Of a DNA stretch of 64,000 nt, positions 11,106 to 22,200 are shown piece after piece. The stretch lies in NCBI GenBank assembly GCA_016169955.1, contig JABJUM010000001.1, positions 62,001 to 126,000 on the forward strand, read 5' to 3'. Every line of letters starts with the position of its first letter. The stretch's first letter is position 1. The notes under the pieces are model-generated. The model ran no database searches. It was not told the DNA's origin and was given only the letters and a program-made list of their open reading frames with translations. The stretch comes from Phytophthora vignae f. sp. vignae (Eukaryota; Oomycota; Peronosporomycetes; Peronosporales; Peronosporaceae). The translations under genes were made by a program, and so were the position numbers.

Positions 11106-11484
11106 ACACGAGAACTGGTGTAGTAGTCTCGTCAGCACTAGAGGCCGAGCTAGTTTTCCCGAGCGTAGCGAAGAACACTTGTCTGCAAGATTGAAAGTTC
11201 ATAAGTGATTGATGCTCTTGTGTTTCATCGGGGAAGGCCTCAGCCAAAAAACCCTTATAGTTACCAGTGATCACTCCGGCCCACACAAAGTGGACAAGGG
11301 AGACATCAGATCCATCCCGGAGAACTCCTCAGAGATTTTCCTGGATCTGTCCTTCTCCCTCATGATCCCAACCACTCACAACTCACACTCTTCCTTGTTA
11401 CCGATATCTAACTGGAATGACTAACTCCAACCGCTTCAACTTCAACTACTTGTCCGTGTGTCACATTACCACTGAAGTCTCGTA
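11106..11484 (-). repeat. Copia 3' LTR
   Basis: Direct repeat of 16363-16741. It differs at only a few positions near its outer end. Read on the minus strand it starts TACGAGACTTCAGTGG. Confidence 0.9.
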
Positions 11485-11601
11485 CTCCCACTTCATTCCA
11501 AGTTGGATATCCAGGTTGTCGTGTCAATGCAAACCTCATGCAATATGCATCGCGTGACCAACAGCCTTCAATCACGCCTCATCAGTACTGAACCGACAGC
11601 G

Positions 11602-14600
11602 TTACGCCTCTTCCATCTCGACGTCCAAGTCCTGGCTTGCCGAAGCGCACTCATCCATGCGCTCTACAGGGGCCTCTACCTCTGCCCAGGCTTTCGTGAC
11701 GTTTTCGATGTTCAGGCCGCCTCTGAGGCGCTCAAACTCAGCCGGGCCCAATGCCTTGGTGAACACATCCGCGAGGTTCTCCGCACTCGGCACATACAGC
11801 ACTTCCAGCGCCTTCTCATCGACATACCCATTGATAAACCGCGCGTGCTTCGCCATGTGTCGGACCCTCGAAGTGTTGCCATTGTTTGCAACCACCGCAA
11901 TCGTACTCTGGTTGCCACAATACACAGGTACTTGCGGGTACGGGTCACCGAATCCGAGCTCCTTCACCAGCTCACGTGCCCATGTCACCATCTTGCAGCA
12001 TTCACAGCAAGCAACCAGTTCGGAACTACATGTGTCTTCAGTCACTCGCCGCTGGCGATGACTCTTCCACATCCAAACATTGCCATGCATACGTAGCACG
12101 TAGCCCGTCACCGATCGGCTTGTCTCCGGGCACGACTCGTGATCAGCATCCGCGAATGCATCCAACGTAGAAAACTCAGGTGTCACTTGGTACACAAGTC
12201 CCATTTCCTTGGTGGCAAGAGCGTAGCGCACAACTCGCTGTGCAGCTCTGTAGTTCTCCACCGTATACGCATTCATGTAGCGCCCCAGAGTTTGCACAAC
12301 ATTCGCCAGGTCAGGTCGCGTGCAAGCGACGAGATACTACAGCGACCCGACGATCTCTCTGTACGGCAGCTTCGGGTCATTGATCTTTGTCTCGTCGGTC
12401 TCGATCTCAGTGGTCTTCTCGTTGTGGAACTGCGGGGAGCGCACAGGCCTTGCTTTTGCCAAGCCGAACTTTTCGGCAAGACGCTCAACATACGCCCTCT
12501 GACAGAGGCGCACCATGCGCCCAGGCAAGTACTTCACTTGCATACCAAGAAGGTGCCGCACCTGACCCAGGTTCTTCAACTTGAAATGCTTTGCAAGGTT
12601 CTTCACCACGTCGGAATGTCACCCGGAGTCCCTGCGACAAGAATGTCGTCGACATACACGGTAAGGTACACGACACGTCCATTCCGGCGTCTCCAGTACA
12701 CTCCAGAGTCATGCGTACACTGCGTGAAGCCAAGCTTGACAACTATCTTGTGTAGAGTATCATTCCATATTTTCTATGCTTGCTTAAAACCAGACAGTCC
12801 CTTGCGTAGCTTACAGACTCGATCCGTTCCGTCTTCATATCCTTCGGGTTGCTCCATGTATATGGTCACATCAGTCAATTCGCCATTCAAGAAAGCGGTG
12901 ACGAAATCAAAGTGTACGCAGTCCAGGCCGAGGAACATCGCAATCAGCATCACGAGCCGAACCGATTCAATTCGCACAACGGGGGAGTAAGTTGCGAGAT
13001 AATCTATCCCGAACTTCTGCATGGACCCTCGTATAGCAAGCCTGGCCTTCAGTCTGTCAACTTCACCTCGTTCGTTTCTATTTGCCACCAAAACCCATAC
13101 GAAAGTCAAAATGTTTGCGCGCTGCCGCCCTCTTGCTCTCTTAGGCCTTGGCACGAGCTCCCAAGTCATGTTGTTCATCAGCGCTTCATACTCTGCGTCC
13201 ATCGCATGTTGCCAGCCTGCGGCATGCTCAGACTCCAAGGCAGCCTTACGAGAGGTGGGGTTCAGGATATCATTCACTGCGCCAATCGGCATACACTACA
13301 TGAGAGTCATCGTCATCAAACACGTGCTTGGATCATACCGGCTTTTTGGTCGGCGTTGGCGGCCAGACCGACGCGGAGCTGCAGGCGCCGCCTGGTTGTT
13401 GCCAGCAGAAGGTGGCACTTGACCTCTGGTTGTCGTACTTCTGCCACTTGCGCTTCCACTCACACACCCACTCGTATTTGCAGTGTTTGCGCTTGACACA
13501 GCAGTCCCGGCCGAGTTCCTACTCCTACTAGTTCCAACCACCGGCGGGTCAGAGCTCCCACTTGATCCAAACGCCGTAGTAGGACGTGCATTCCCCCGGC
13601 ACTCTGTTGCGGCACAAGCTCCACCGTGGTCATCCCCTTCATCGGCGGTGTCAATGAATTCCCACTCACTCTCATCACTGCTACTCATGTCCACATCATC
13701 TTCACCTGGAGCGAGGAGGGACTTCTCTTCAAGCTGGTCCGCGGCTTCAACCTCAGGTTCACGCCTTTGCACTTCTTCATTGTGAACAGCAACCTGCTTC
13801 ACCGGCAGCAGGACATAAGGTACCTTACTTGGCACCACTGTCCGCTTTCCGTAGTAGCGCTTGGCCAGCAGCTTCTTCACATAGTCGCTCCCAAAAGCTA
13901 CATCTTCTCGAAAACGAACAGATCGCCGCTCCACTATGTCGCCAGTCAAGGTCCAGCAGGCGATAACCCAATGAGAACTCGGCCATACCCAGGAACACAG
14001 CCGGCCTGGCCCGCATCTCCAACTTGTTGCCTCGTTTCACCTTCGGTACGTGGTAAAAGGCCAAACAGCCACACACTTTCAGGTTCTTGAGGTCAGGTTT
14101 CTTGCCCCACAGCTTCTGATACGGTGCCATGCCTCCGACAGCTTTCGTTGAGCTCATGTTGTCAATGTGAACGACATAGTGCAGGACCTCACCCCACAGA
14201 CACTCCGGCAAGTTAGCTGCCTCTCGAATTGCGCGGGCTTGCCAAAAAGCGTGCCATTCAGCTTCTCGACCAAGCCGTTTTCTTCGGGTGTGTAAGAGTT
14301 TGTAGGGAGCGTCCCAATTCCATGTTCCCTGAAGAAATCATTCAACTTGTTGTTCAGGAACTTGCCACCGCGATCAGATCTAAACAACTTAATCTTGATG
14401 TCCTTCACAAGTCGACGGAACAAATTCAGGATATTCTCTTCAGCATCGCTCTTCTTTTGAATTAGAAAGACCCACTTAAACCGTGACGCCTCATCCTGCA
14501 CGAGCTGGAAGGACTTTGCCCCACCCGGAGTCGTAATACCAACGGAGCAGATGTCGGAGCTGATGCATGCTTCACACTCAGTAGCACGTTTCCCTTGTTG

Positions 14601-16238
14601 GCGCTTGAACGACATTCTCTTGTCCTTTGCTTCTTGACAGGCAATGCACTTGAGCGGCGTCCGGCTAAAGTCATTCAAAGTCAAGCCGCCCAAGCCGTCA
14701 GCCAAGCCTTCCCTCACTATTCTCTTCATGGCATCTTCATTCAGATGGGCCAGCTTCAAGTGCCATTTCATGACGATGTTATTCTCCAACGTCTCCACTT
14801 GACGGGTCATCATCGGCGCAGCTTCCAACACAGGGCTCGCCTTCATCCAATAGAAACCATCCGCTTTCTTAGAGAACTCGAGTCGAATACCGTCCTTGTC
14901 AAATTACTTGACACGCTGCTCTTCATCATCGGTGTCAAAGTACGACGGCTTCCACCCAGTACGCTCCAGCGTGCGCTGGCTAATGAGATTGACAGCACCT
15001 CTGGGCTCGTAGCGAACATCAGTTAGCTCAAGGAGCGATCCATTCGTCACTTGCAGTCGAATCGTCCCCGATCGCTCATTGACATCCACTCCTCCTTTCC
15101 AGTCAAGTGTCAGAAGTGGGTCTCTGTTCATCTTCACGAAGGACCCACCTTCAACGCACACATGAGCCCCTGCACCACCATCTAGCATCCAGTCGTGCAC
15201 TCCGTTTGTAGTGCAACGAATGTCACCCTCACCCAGCGCCATGCGAATTGGAACTGGTGGGTTCGGAAGTGGTGGGTTGGTAGAGTCTCCAAGTTCTCCA
15301 CTCAATACCATGCTCATTCGTGTTGGGTTGCTGTTGTCTTCATCAGCGCTCTACTCCTTCTTCTTCAGCGCTTTCCAGCCATAGCAATCAGCGCGTAGAT
15401 GGCCCTTCTTCTTACAAAAGAAGCACTTCCGGTTCTCCTGCTTCACCTTTGTGCCGCTGCCCGCTTTCTTCTTAAACTTGCTTTTCGGGTTCTGCGGAAC
15501 AGGACGCTGGGCCATCACCCTTGTCGCTTCATCACTCCGAGTAGTAGTTGCCGCACACGCCTTGTCCGTCTCAGCTTCACCGAGCAGCGTGTTGGTCACG
15601 GTAGCCAAGTCAGGTGCTGCACCACCAGCATCTCGGTTGAATAAACGAACGACGTTGCGATGAGAATCCACCACACCTTGCAGTATAATCCTTGCCATCT
15701 CCTCATCACTGATGGCTGCATTCATATTAGCTAATTGACGCCTCATGTCCTCCAACTTCTCCAAATACTTTTCCATGTCCTCACCGGAGGAGAACTTGGT
15801 GGTGTACAACTTACTGCGTAGTCAAATTTCACTGGCGTATGCTCGCTTGGTCTTGTCTTGCTCGAAAGACCTCCACATCTCACTCGTGTTTGCCATTCTG
15901 CACACCTTCTTCGAGTCCTTGGGGAACATGCCGTACAGTAATGCGCACCTCGCAAACTGGTTCCGCTCTACCCACTGCGCATTAGCGGGATCAGCCGCGC
16001 CGTTGCCTTCGACAACATCCCAGCATTCGTGCTGACGCAAGAAGCCTTCGACTTGCGCTTGGTAGAGATCGAAGCCTCCCTCGCTGGTGTATATCGGCGG
16101 CTTTGAGCCGCACACCCGCCTCGTTGTCACTCCTCCACCAGCTCCTCCAGTCGCCGCCACTTGCGGTTGCTGCTGCCCAGCGACAGGTTGCTTCTCCTGC
16201 TGCTGGCCAGGTGCTGGCTGTAGCGGGCCCGACAACAT
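11602..16238 (-). pseudogene. Copia gag-pol polyprotein, broken by stops and frame changes
   Basis: Reading minus from 16238: gag (to 15351) with a CCHC zinc knuckle (CFFCKKKGHLRADC); protease near 15140 with the active-site segment reading MLDGGAGAHVC, where the usual D-S/T-G is D-G-G; the HHCC zinc finger (H..H..CIAC) and integrase core with D, D and E visible (SSDIC, FRSDRGG, PEENGLVEKLNG) at 14770-14250; reverse transcriptase at 13292-12600 with YVDD near 12655; RNase H at 12200-11650 (ADADHES, SSELVACCECCK, ENLADVFTKALG). In-frame stops lie near 15815, 15352 and 14905, and frame changes near 14230 and 13945. Not functional as read. Confidence 0.9.
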
Positions 16239-16362
16239 GTTGCCAGGTGTAGGTGTCTAGGACCAGGGCCTCGCCGCGCGGGTGCTCTCTCAGTAGCGCA
16301 GTCACGAACACTCGCCACGTTCGGTGTAAGATGCTATCCCACGTAGAATTGGGCTTAGTAAC

Positions 16363-16741
16363 CCACGGGAACTGGTGTAGCAGCCTCGTCAGCACTAGAG
16401 GCCGAGCTAGTTTTCCCGAGCGTAGCGAAGAACACTTGTCTGCAAGATTGAAAGTTCAAAAGTGATTGATGCTCTTGTGTTTCATCGGGGAAGGCCTCAG
16501 CCAAAAAACCCTTATAGTTACCAGTGATCACTCCGGCCCACACAAAGTGGACAAGGGAGACATCAGATCCATCCCGGAGAACTCCTCAGAGATTTTCCTG
16601 GATCTGTCCTTCTCCCTCATGATCCCAACCACTCACAACTCACACTCTTCCTTGTTACCGATATCTAACTGGAATGACTAACTCCAACCGCTTCAACTTC
16701 AACTACTTGTCCGTGTGCCACATTACCACTGAAGTCTCGTA
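16363..16741 (-). repeat. Copia 5' LTR
   Basis: Upstream LTR of the minus-strand element, matching 11106-11484. The interior begins just left of 16363 with the sequence where a tRNA primer site is expected (TGGGTTACTAAGC on the minus strand). Confidence 0.9.
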
Positions 16742-16745
16742 ATCC

Positions 16746-17560
16746 GTAAGATATAAACTATCGCACTCCAAGTTGGAGTGGAACACGGTGCGCCGTCCTC
16801 GTTGATGGTTGGAAGGATGCTAGACCGGTCCAGATGCTACACAATAATTCATGAAGCCAATGGGAGGGATGGTTTGTGGAGAAAACGCGCAAGCCTCCGC
16901 TATTCCTAACACCGCACTTGGCGAATACAATTGAAAGTGCGTTTGGTAAATCACGAAAGAAAACATTTGCGTATTGTCGACGACTACAGACACCAAATGA
17001 CCGTGCAGCAGTGTGTTCGAGGATCATGCGTTGCAATTGAAACACTAGAACACTGTTTCTTCTCGTGCCCAGCGCTAGTTGAAATGTGGCAGGCGTTGTG
17101 GCAGCCGTGGAGCCAAGCGTTTATTGCAACATTAGATTGGCGGCTACAACTGTTTCCCAAGCCTCGGGATCTCAAACCAGATTGGAAATGTCATCGAAAG
17201 GAAGTGCTGCTGCTCTGGAGGGTGTACACCGCCATAGCTTCTTTTCACAGTATATGGAGACTTCGTAACGATATCTACTTTCATGAGACGGAAGCTGCCA
17301 AACCAAGCACACAAAGCGTGAAGGCGTCATTTGGCCGGCATTGCGAATTTGTTTTTGACACTCAACGGAGCTTGGATTTGGCAAACATGCAGTCTGTGTT
17401 ACCCTCCGGAGATTGGGCTTCGAAGGACCCTGCGAACAGCTTATTCCCAAGACAGATTTGGATTTCCCGTCAATAACTAGTGCAACAAATTAGTCCAGTT
17501 TATTGTGGTAGCTAGCAAAACGAGACATCCATTAAACAGTTAATCAACTTCTTCTTCTTC
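16746..17560 (+). mobile_element. LINE 3' end, 5'-truncated
   Basis: The ORF at 16931-17476 resembles the C-terminal zinc-binding region of non-LTR reverse transcriptases (zf-RVT): VRGSC..ETLEHCFFSCPALVEMW, followed by a W-rich segment with IWRLRNDIYFHE. The RT domain itself is absent. A (CTT)n run ends the stretch at 17551-17562. 5' truncation is usual for LINE copies. Confidence 0.6.
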
Positions 17561-17569
17561 TTCTACAGA

Positions 17570-18341
17570 CACCACATGAACGAAGTTGATATCGCGGGCC
17601 AGTATCTCTTTTACTACACCATTGCACGGCGTTATTCTCATAACGCGCACTCAAATTCACAAAGTGCGCACTCAAATTCAAAATGCCTGCCATAAAGTAT
17701 ATCTTTATAGTAATTTAGGCATCTAAAATATTATATTATGATTTGCTACGGTGTATATCCTAGTCTATATCACAAATAGTAGACTTCAAAACAGCATACA
17801 TATGGCATTTATGCCATAATACAGGCTAATGTGAATTTCAGTGCGCACTTTGTGAATTTGAGTGCGCGTTATGAGAATAACGCCGTGCAATGGTGTACTC
17901 CTCTCAGCTCATTTCATCCAGGAACTGGCTGCCTCTGTTCTACTGGATGCTGGATACTTCCATTGCCAACGCTTACATTGACTACCCCTAATATTATGCA
18001 CAAGATCGGTTGTCCCAAGTCAAAACTGACACACCGCCAGTTTCGGCCGAGGCGTTGATTCAAGATGCTGTCGATAGTGGTCACGTCTCGTCAAAGAAGA
18101 CGAAGCAGCCCGCAGGGTTTCTCTCGCAAGAAAGCAACAAACGAAGGAGTGATTCTGAGGCGTCATCACACACGAACCACACTCCTGTCATTGCAGCTAC
18201 GCGGCAGCGGTGTCACCTATGCTATGAACAGCTTGGGAAGGATGCTTTCCAAACGAAGTTAACGTGTGATGGTTGCGGGGTTGCGGGGTGTACTTGTGCC
18301 TCAACGGCTCAAGAAACTGTTTCGCGAAGTATCAGACGTAA
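17570..18341 (+). pseudogene. piggyBac-type transposase, C-terminal part, split by a MITE
   Basis: 17570-17616 encodes HHMNEVDIAGQYLF. After the MITE (17617-17895) the frame resumes with SSRNWLPLFYWMLDTSIANA. This is the typical end of the piggyBac DDE domain, followed by a basic linker and the C-terminal Cys-rich finger (RCHLCYEQLGK...LTCDGCGV...CLN..RNCFAKY). Inside the finger an 8-bp unit (gttgcggg, about 18274-18290) is duplicated and shifts the frame; skipping one copy gives CLNGSRNCFAKYQT and a stop at 18339-18341. The catalytic first half is not here; it may belong with the fragment at 9461. Confidence 0.75.
17617..17895. mobile_element. MITE, 279 bp, ~65-bp inverted ends, TA flanks
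   Basis: The ends are inverted over about 65 bp with very few mismatches; the outer bases are CACCATTGCACGGCGTTATT. TA lies at 17615-17616 and 17896-17897, in keeping with a Tc1/mariner (Stowaway-like) insertion. The repeated GTGCGCACT/CAAATTCA blocks inside each end are notable. No coding capacity. Confidence 0.85.
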
Positions 18342-19267
18342 TGTAGAATCTAGACTCCTTCAGATTATTGTTTGCCTATCTCCCGTTCTCGTACACCAAG
18401 GCATTGGCTCAGGTTGCGGGGGTGCTTGTATAATACGTTCTAACTGTGTCAGAATTGACCCAGACACCAAATTTGAAGATCCAATTTAGTCCAAGATTTA
18501 GATCTAGTCTAGATTTAGGATTTTGGTTTTGGACTATTTTTAGTCTGGCGATCTCATTTTCTCACACATTTGAATTTGCCTCGAAGATGGACGTGATACT
18601 ATCGCGCGCTGGTCTGAGCGCCGCTCGACAGCGCACGGTCTGCTACGGTGCTATGAAGGACGAGGTGAAGAAGACAGAGGCCAAGCTGGCAGACACACTC
18701 GCGTCGCTGAAACAGCTGCGCAAGGTGGTGCGCGTAGCTCGGGACGTGCACAATGCTCAGCCTTCGGTCATGGCGTTTCCGACCTCTGTGAAGACGACGG
18801 TCCCTCGGATGACACAGGTCAGCCAGACGATCAGTCCGTTGCTGGAGGAGATCCGGTCGTCGCTGAACGCATTCGCGAGGCCCGGCTCATTTGAGTATTT
18901 GACAGAGGAAGAGGACGAAGAGGGCGACGAACTAGTTGCCTTATCAAGCTGGAGACGTAACCGGGACGTGTCAAGACAGCCATCGGCATTTGCAGCGTCT
19001 TCGGGGCCAACGCGGCAGTCTGCAACCTTCTCCATGGCCCCTTCACGTTGGAATAATCCGTCGACTTTCGAGCGAGACGGACAGCGAAACATGTATCCCC
19101 GGTACACGAGGGGGCCAGACAACTTCTCGGACGATTTAGCGTCTGATACGCCGATGAGGAGTCCTGGACATGCCACGCCATATATAAGGTCAGGACCGAG
19201 TAACAGCATCATAGGCCAAAAGCGGCGCGCCAGTAGCACCCCGCATCCACTTGGCAACTCCTTTTTG

Positions 19268-22200
19268 GCACACGCTGCTACCACCGAAACGGTGATCCCC
19301 GTTCTGTGTGATTGCAGTCAAATCCTGTGCAGATTTGGTAGACCAGATATAGCCAGTTTTCGAGGTTCGGGTTGAACTTGTCAGGAGAGGGTGACAATAA
19401 ATTACCTTACCGAGGTGGCCCTGATTTTTCGAAAAAATACGAGCGCCTCTCCGCCTCCCGTTTTTGGATGGCATTCGTCGATCGGCCCCGTTGAGGCAAA
19501 GAATCAAGAGTGAAGGTCCCTGCACAAGCATGGCGCGCACAACTGACACGGTACGCTTACGTGCGAGTCATGCGTAAGGAATATGTGTTACTGACATTTG
19601 CTTCTATTAGTCTGTCTCGTTGAAGCGCCCTGCAGGCCCCGAAGACGCCCATGTGACGCGTGCGCAGCGCGATAGTGCTGAGTCGGAGCGGAGTCGGAGT
19701 CGGCAGCGCCAGAGCGAACTTCGGCATGAAACGGACCGGACGCTGCGCAATCTTCCCCCGCTGCCAGTGTACAATCGCGGTGTGCTGGAAGCGCAGCGGG
19801 CGGCGAATGTGGCGCGCGCACGCCGCGACGAGCAGGAGATCCGGCTGGCGATGGACGGGAGGCGCACACGCACTCGGAGTGCTACCGCCATGCTGCGAGG
19901 TGAAGATGGGAAGAAGGCTGGGAAGAAGGCCCGGACCGAAGCCCGCGAGCAGAGCATGTACGAGCGGTGGGAAGCACGTGCTGCGCGCGAGATGTTCGGC
20001 ATAGAGCCAGATTCGGATTCTGACGATGACGCCCTGGCTGAAGCCATTTCCGCTTTGGACGAGGCCGACGAAGAGCAGTCTGCAGGCGGCACGGACGACT
20101 CCGACTACGAGGAGAAGGCCCCGTCGTTCGGCACCGACCCAGACGACGATGACGAAGACTACGATGACGAGGAGCTCGAATCGGCCGCTGAAGACGACGG
20201 TGAAGAGAGCGAAGATGCTGACGAAGACGACAAAGAGTTGTGTGGGGCTGGCGACGACGACGAAGAAGATGAAGGTGACGTCGGCAGTGGAGACCGCGCA
20301 AACGAAGTGGACAGCGAGCAAGACGACGAAGGGGACGAGATTCAGTTGGTACCCGAACCGAAATCTCACCGAAGTTCGTCCCGCTCGTATGACCTTCGCG
20401 TGAAGCGAGTTGTGCCTGCTTGGTTCTACGGGTTCAGCACCACGTTCGACTCGTGGGATACGTTCCACACATCGTTCGACGACTTCCTGGGCCAGACATT
20501 CCAGCAGTTTTCCATGCGAACAAGTACGTCAGTTTTCCTGCGGAACAAGCAAATTCTCGACCAGGCCAAGGATAGGCAGCGAGCCGGAAAGAAGGCCCGG
20601 AAACCGATCACCTTAGTTCCGCCGGAATGGGTGACGTACTCAAAAACGCTGGTCTGTACGCATGGTCAGCCCTACGAACCGAAGGGCAAGGGAAAGCGGA
20701 ACCACAACAACGTTCGCGACACGAAGTGCACGGCGAGAGTGAATGTGCGCGTTGCTGCCATGTTCAACGGAACTTGGCGTTTACGCGTGAATGCCACCGG
20801 CAACCACAATCACGACTTGAACAAGCATCTTTGGGAGAGCTACGCGGAGAACCGGACGGTGAAGGACGCGCAGTTGATGGAGGATGTGGCAGTGCTGCAT
20901 AAGGCTGGGGCGAACACGCATGACATCTTGCAATACCTGCGTGAGCGTACAGGTAAGTCCTGTCACTTTCTGTGTGATTTTGGTTTGTTCCTAACTATTT
21001 GGTGTGATGTTTAATTGTATGTTGTAGGCAAGAAAACCGTGCGGAAGGACGTCCACAATATGGTGCAGCGGTACAAACTGACCGAGCAAGCTGGTCTTAC
21101 TGATGCGCAACGCGCATTTGCAGTGATGGAGGAGTTTTGTCTTCAGCACGGTGGCAACTCTGCTCAAATTCTTGTGGACAGTGACTCCAATGTTGCTCGC
21201 ATCGCAACGTTCCAGTCGGCAAGAATGAAGCGCCTGTTCAAAGCGTTTCCGGAGGTGATTCTCGTTGATGCCACGCACGACACGAACGTGAACCGCTACA
21301 AGCTGTTCAGCTTCGTAGTGCACGACGTGTTCGGAAAGGTACTGACGTAGACAAGTTTTTTTTTGTTGTTCTGTACTTTAATATACTAATCTAATCTTAT
21401 CATAGGGTCAATATGTCCATCATGCACTTGTAGACAGCGAGCACAAAGACAATTGCGCCGAGTGATGGAGATCTTCAAGCAAACAACCCGGACTGGGCCA
21501 AAATCCAAGTGGTGATGACGGACAAGGCTGCTCATGAGAAAGAAGTTCTGCGAGAAGAGCTGCCCGACGCTCGGCAACTCTTGTGTCAATGGCATGTGAT
21601 TACCTGGCTGAAGAAGCAGGCTGCGCGCCTGGCACCAGCGGTGAAGAAGTCGGTGAAGAGCATGATGCGGTTGATGGTGTACGCAAGCAACGAGGATGAG
21701 TATGAAGATGCAAAAGGAGCTATGCTGGAGTTGCTTGGAGGCGATACATCGCACGAGTTGTATCGCACTTTCATGGCGAACTGGGACAGTAACCAGGACG
21801 AGTGGGTTTCCTACAAGCGCGGCAACACGCCGCACCTCACGAACAACACCAACAATAGGATCGAGTCCAAGTGGGGAAAGATAAAGGATGTTATTAACGA
21901 CTCCTTCACTATCGATCAGCTCCTGTCTACGCTGATGATGCTGCAGCACTATGCCGAAGAGCAGTATCTCGCAGAATACCATCGAGTTGGGAGCCGACCT
22001 TCGCGCGATTCGGAGGACCGGGAGCTGACGCTGCTGGCGTTGCAGGTGAGTCCGTTTGCCTTCGAATTGGTCGCCAAACAGCACACCTTGGCAACCGGAC
22101 CGAACGCAGACTACACCGTGGAGCTGAACACACCAGGACGAGCCACTGTCACGAGCCCAAGGTCTGGAGAAGTGCATGACGTCAACACGAGGGTAAGCTT

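Larger units (their letters stand above)
11106..16741 (-). mobile_element. Ty1/copia LTR retrotransposon, near full length, decayed
   Basis: Two near-identical 379-bp LTRs (11106-11484 and 16363-16741) enclose a gag-pol region on the minus strand in copia order (integrase before reverse transcriptase). Just inside the 3' LTR is a polypurine tract, GAAGTGGGAG on the minus strand, followed by the LTR start TACGAGAC. ATCC lies on both outer flanks (11102-11105 and 16742-16745), a possible short target duplication. LTR similarity suggests a fairly recent insertion, yet gag-pol has in-frame stops. Confidence 0.9.
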
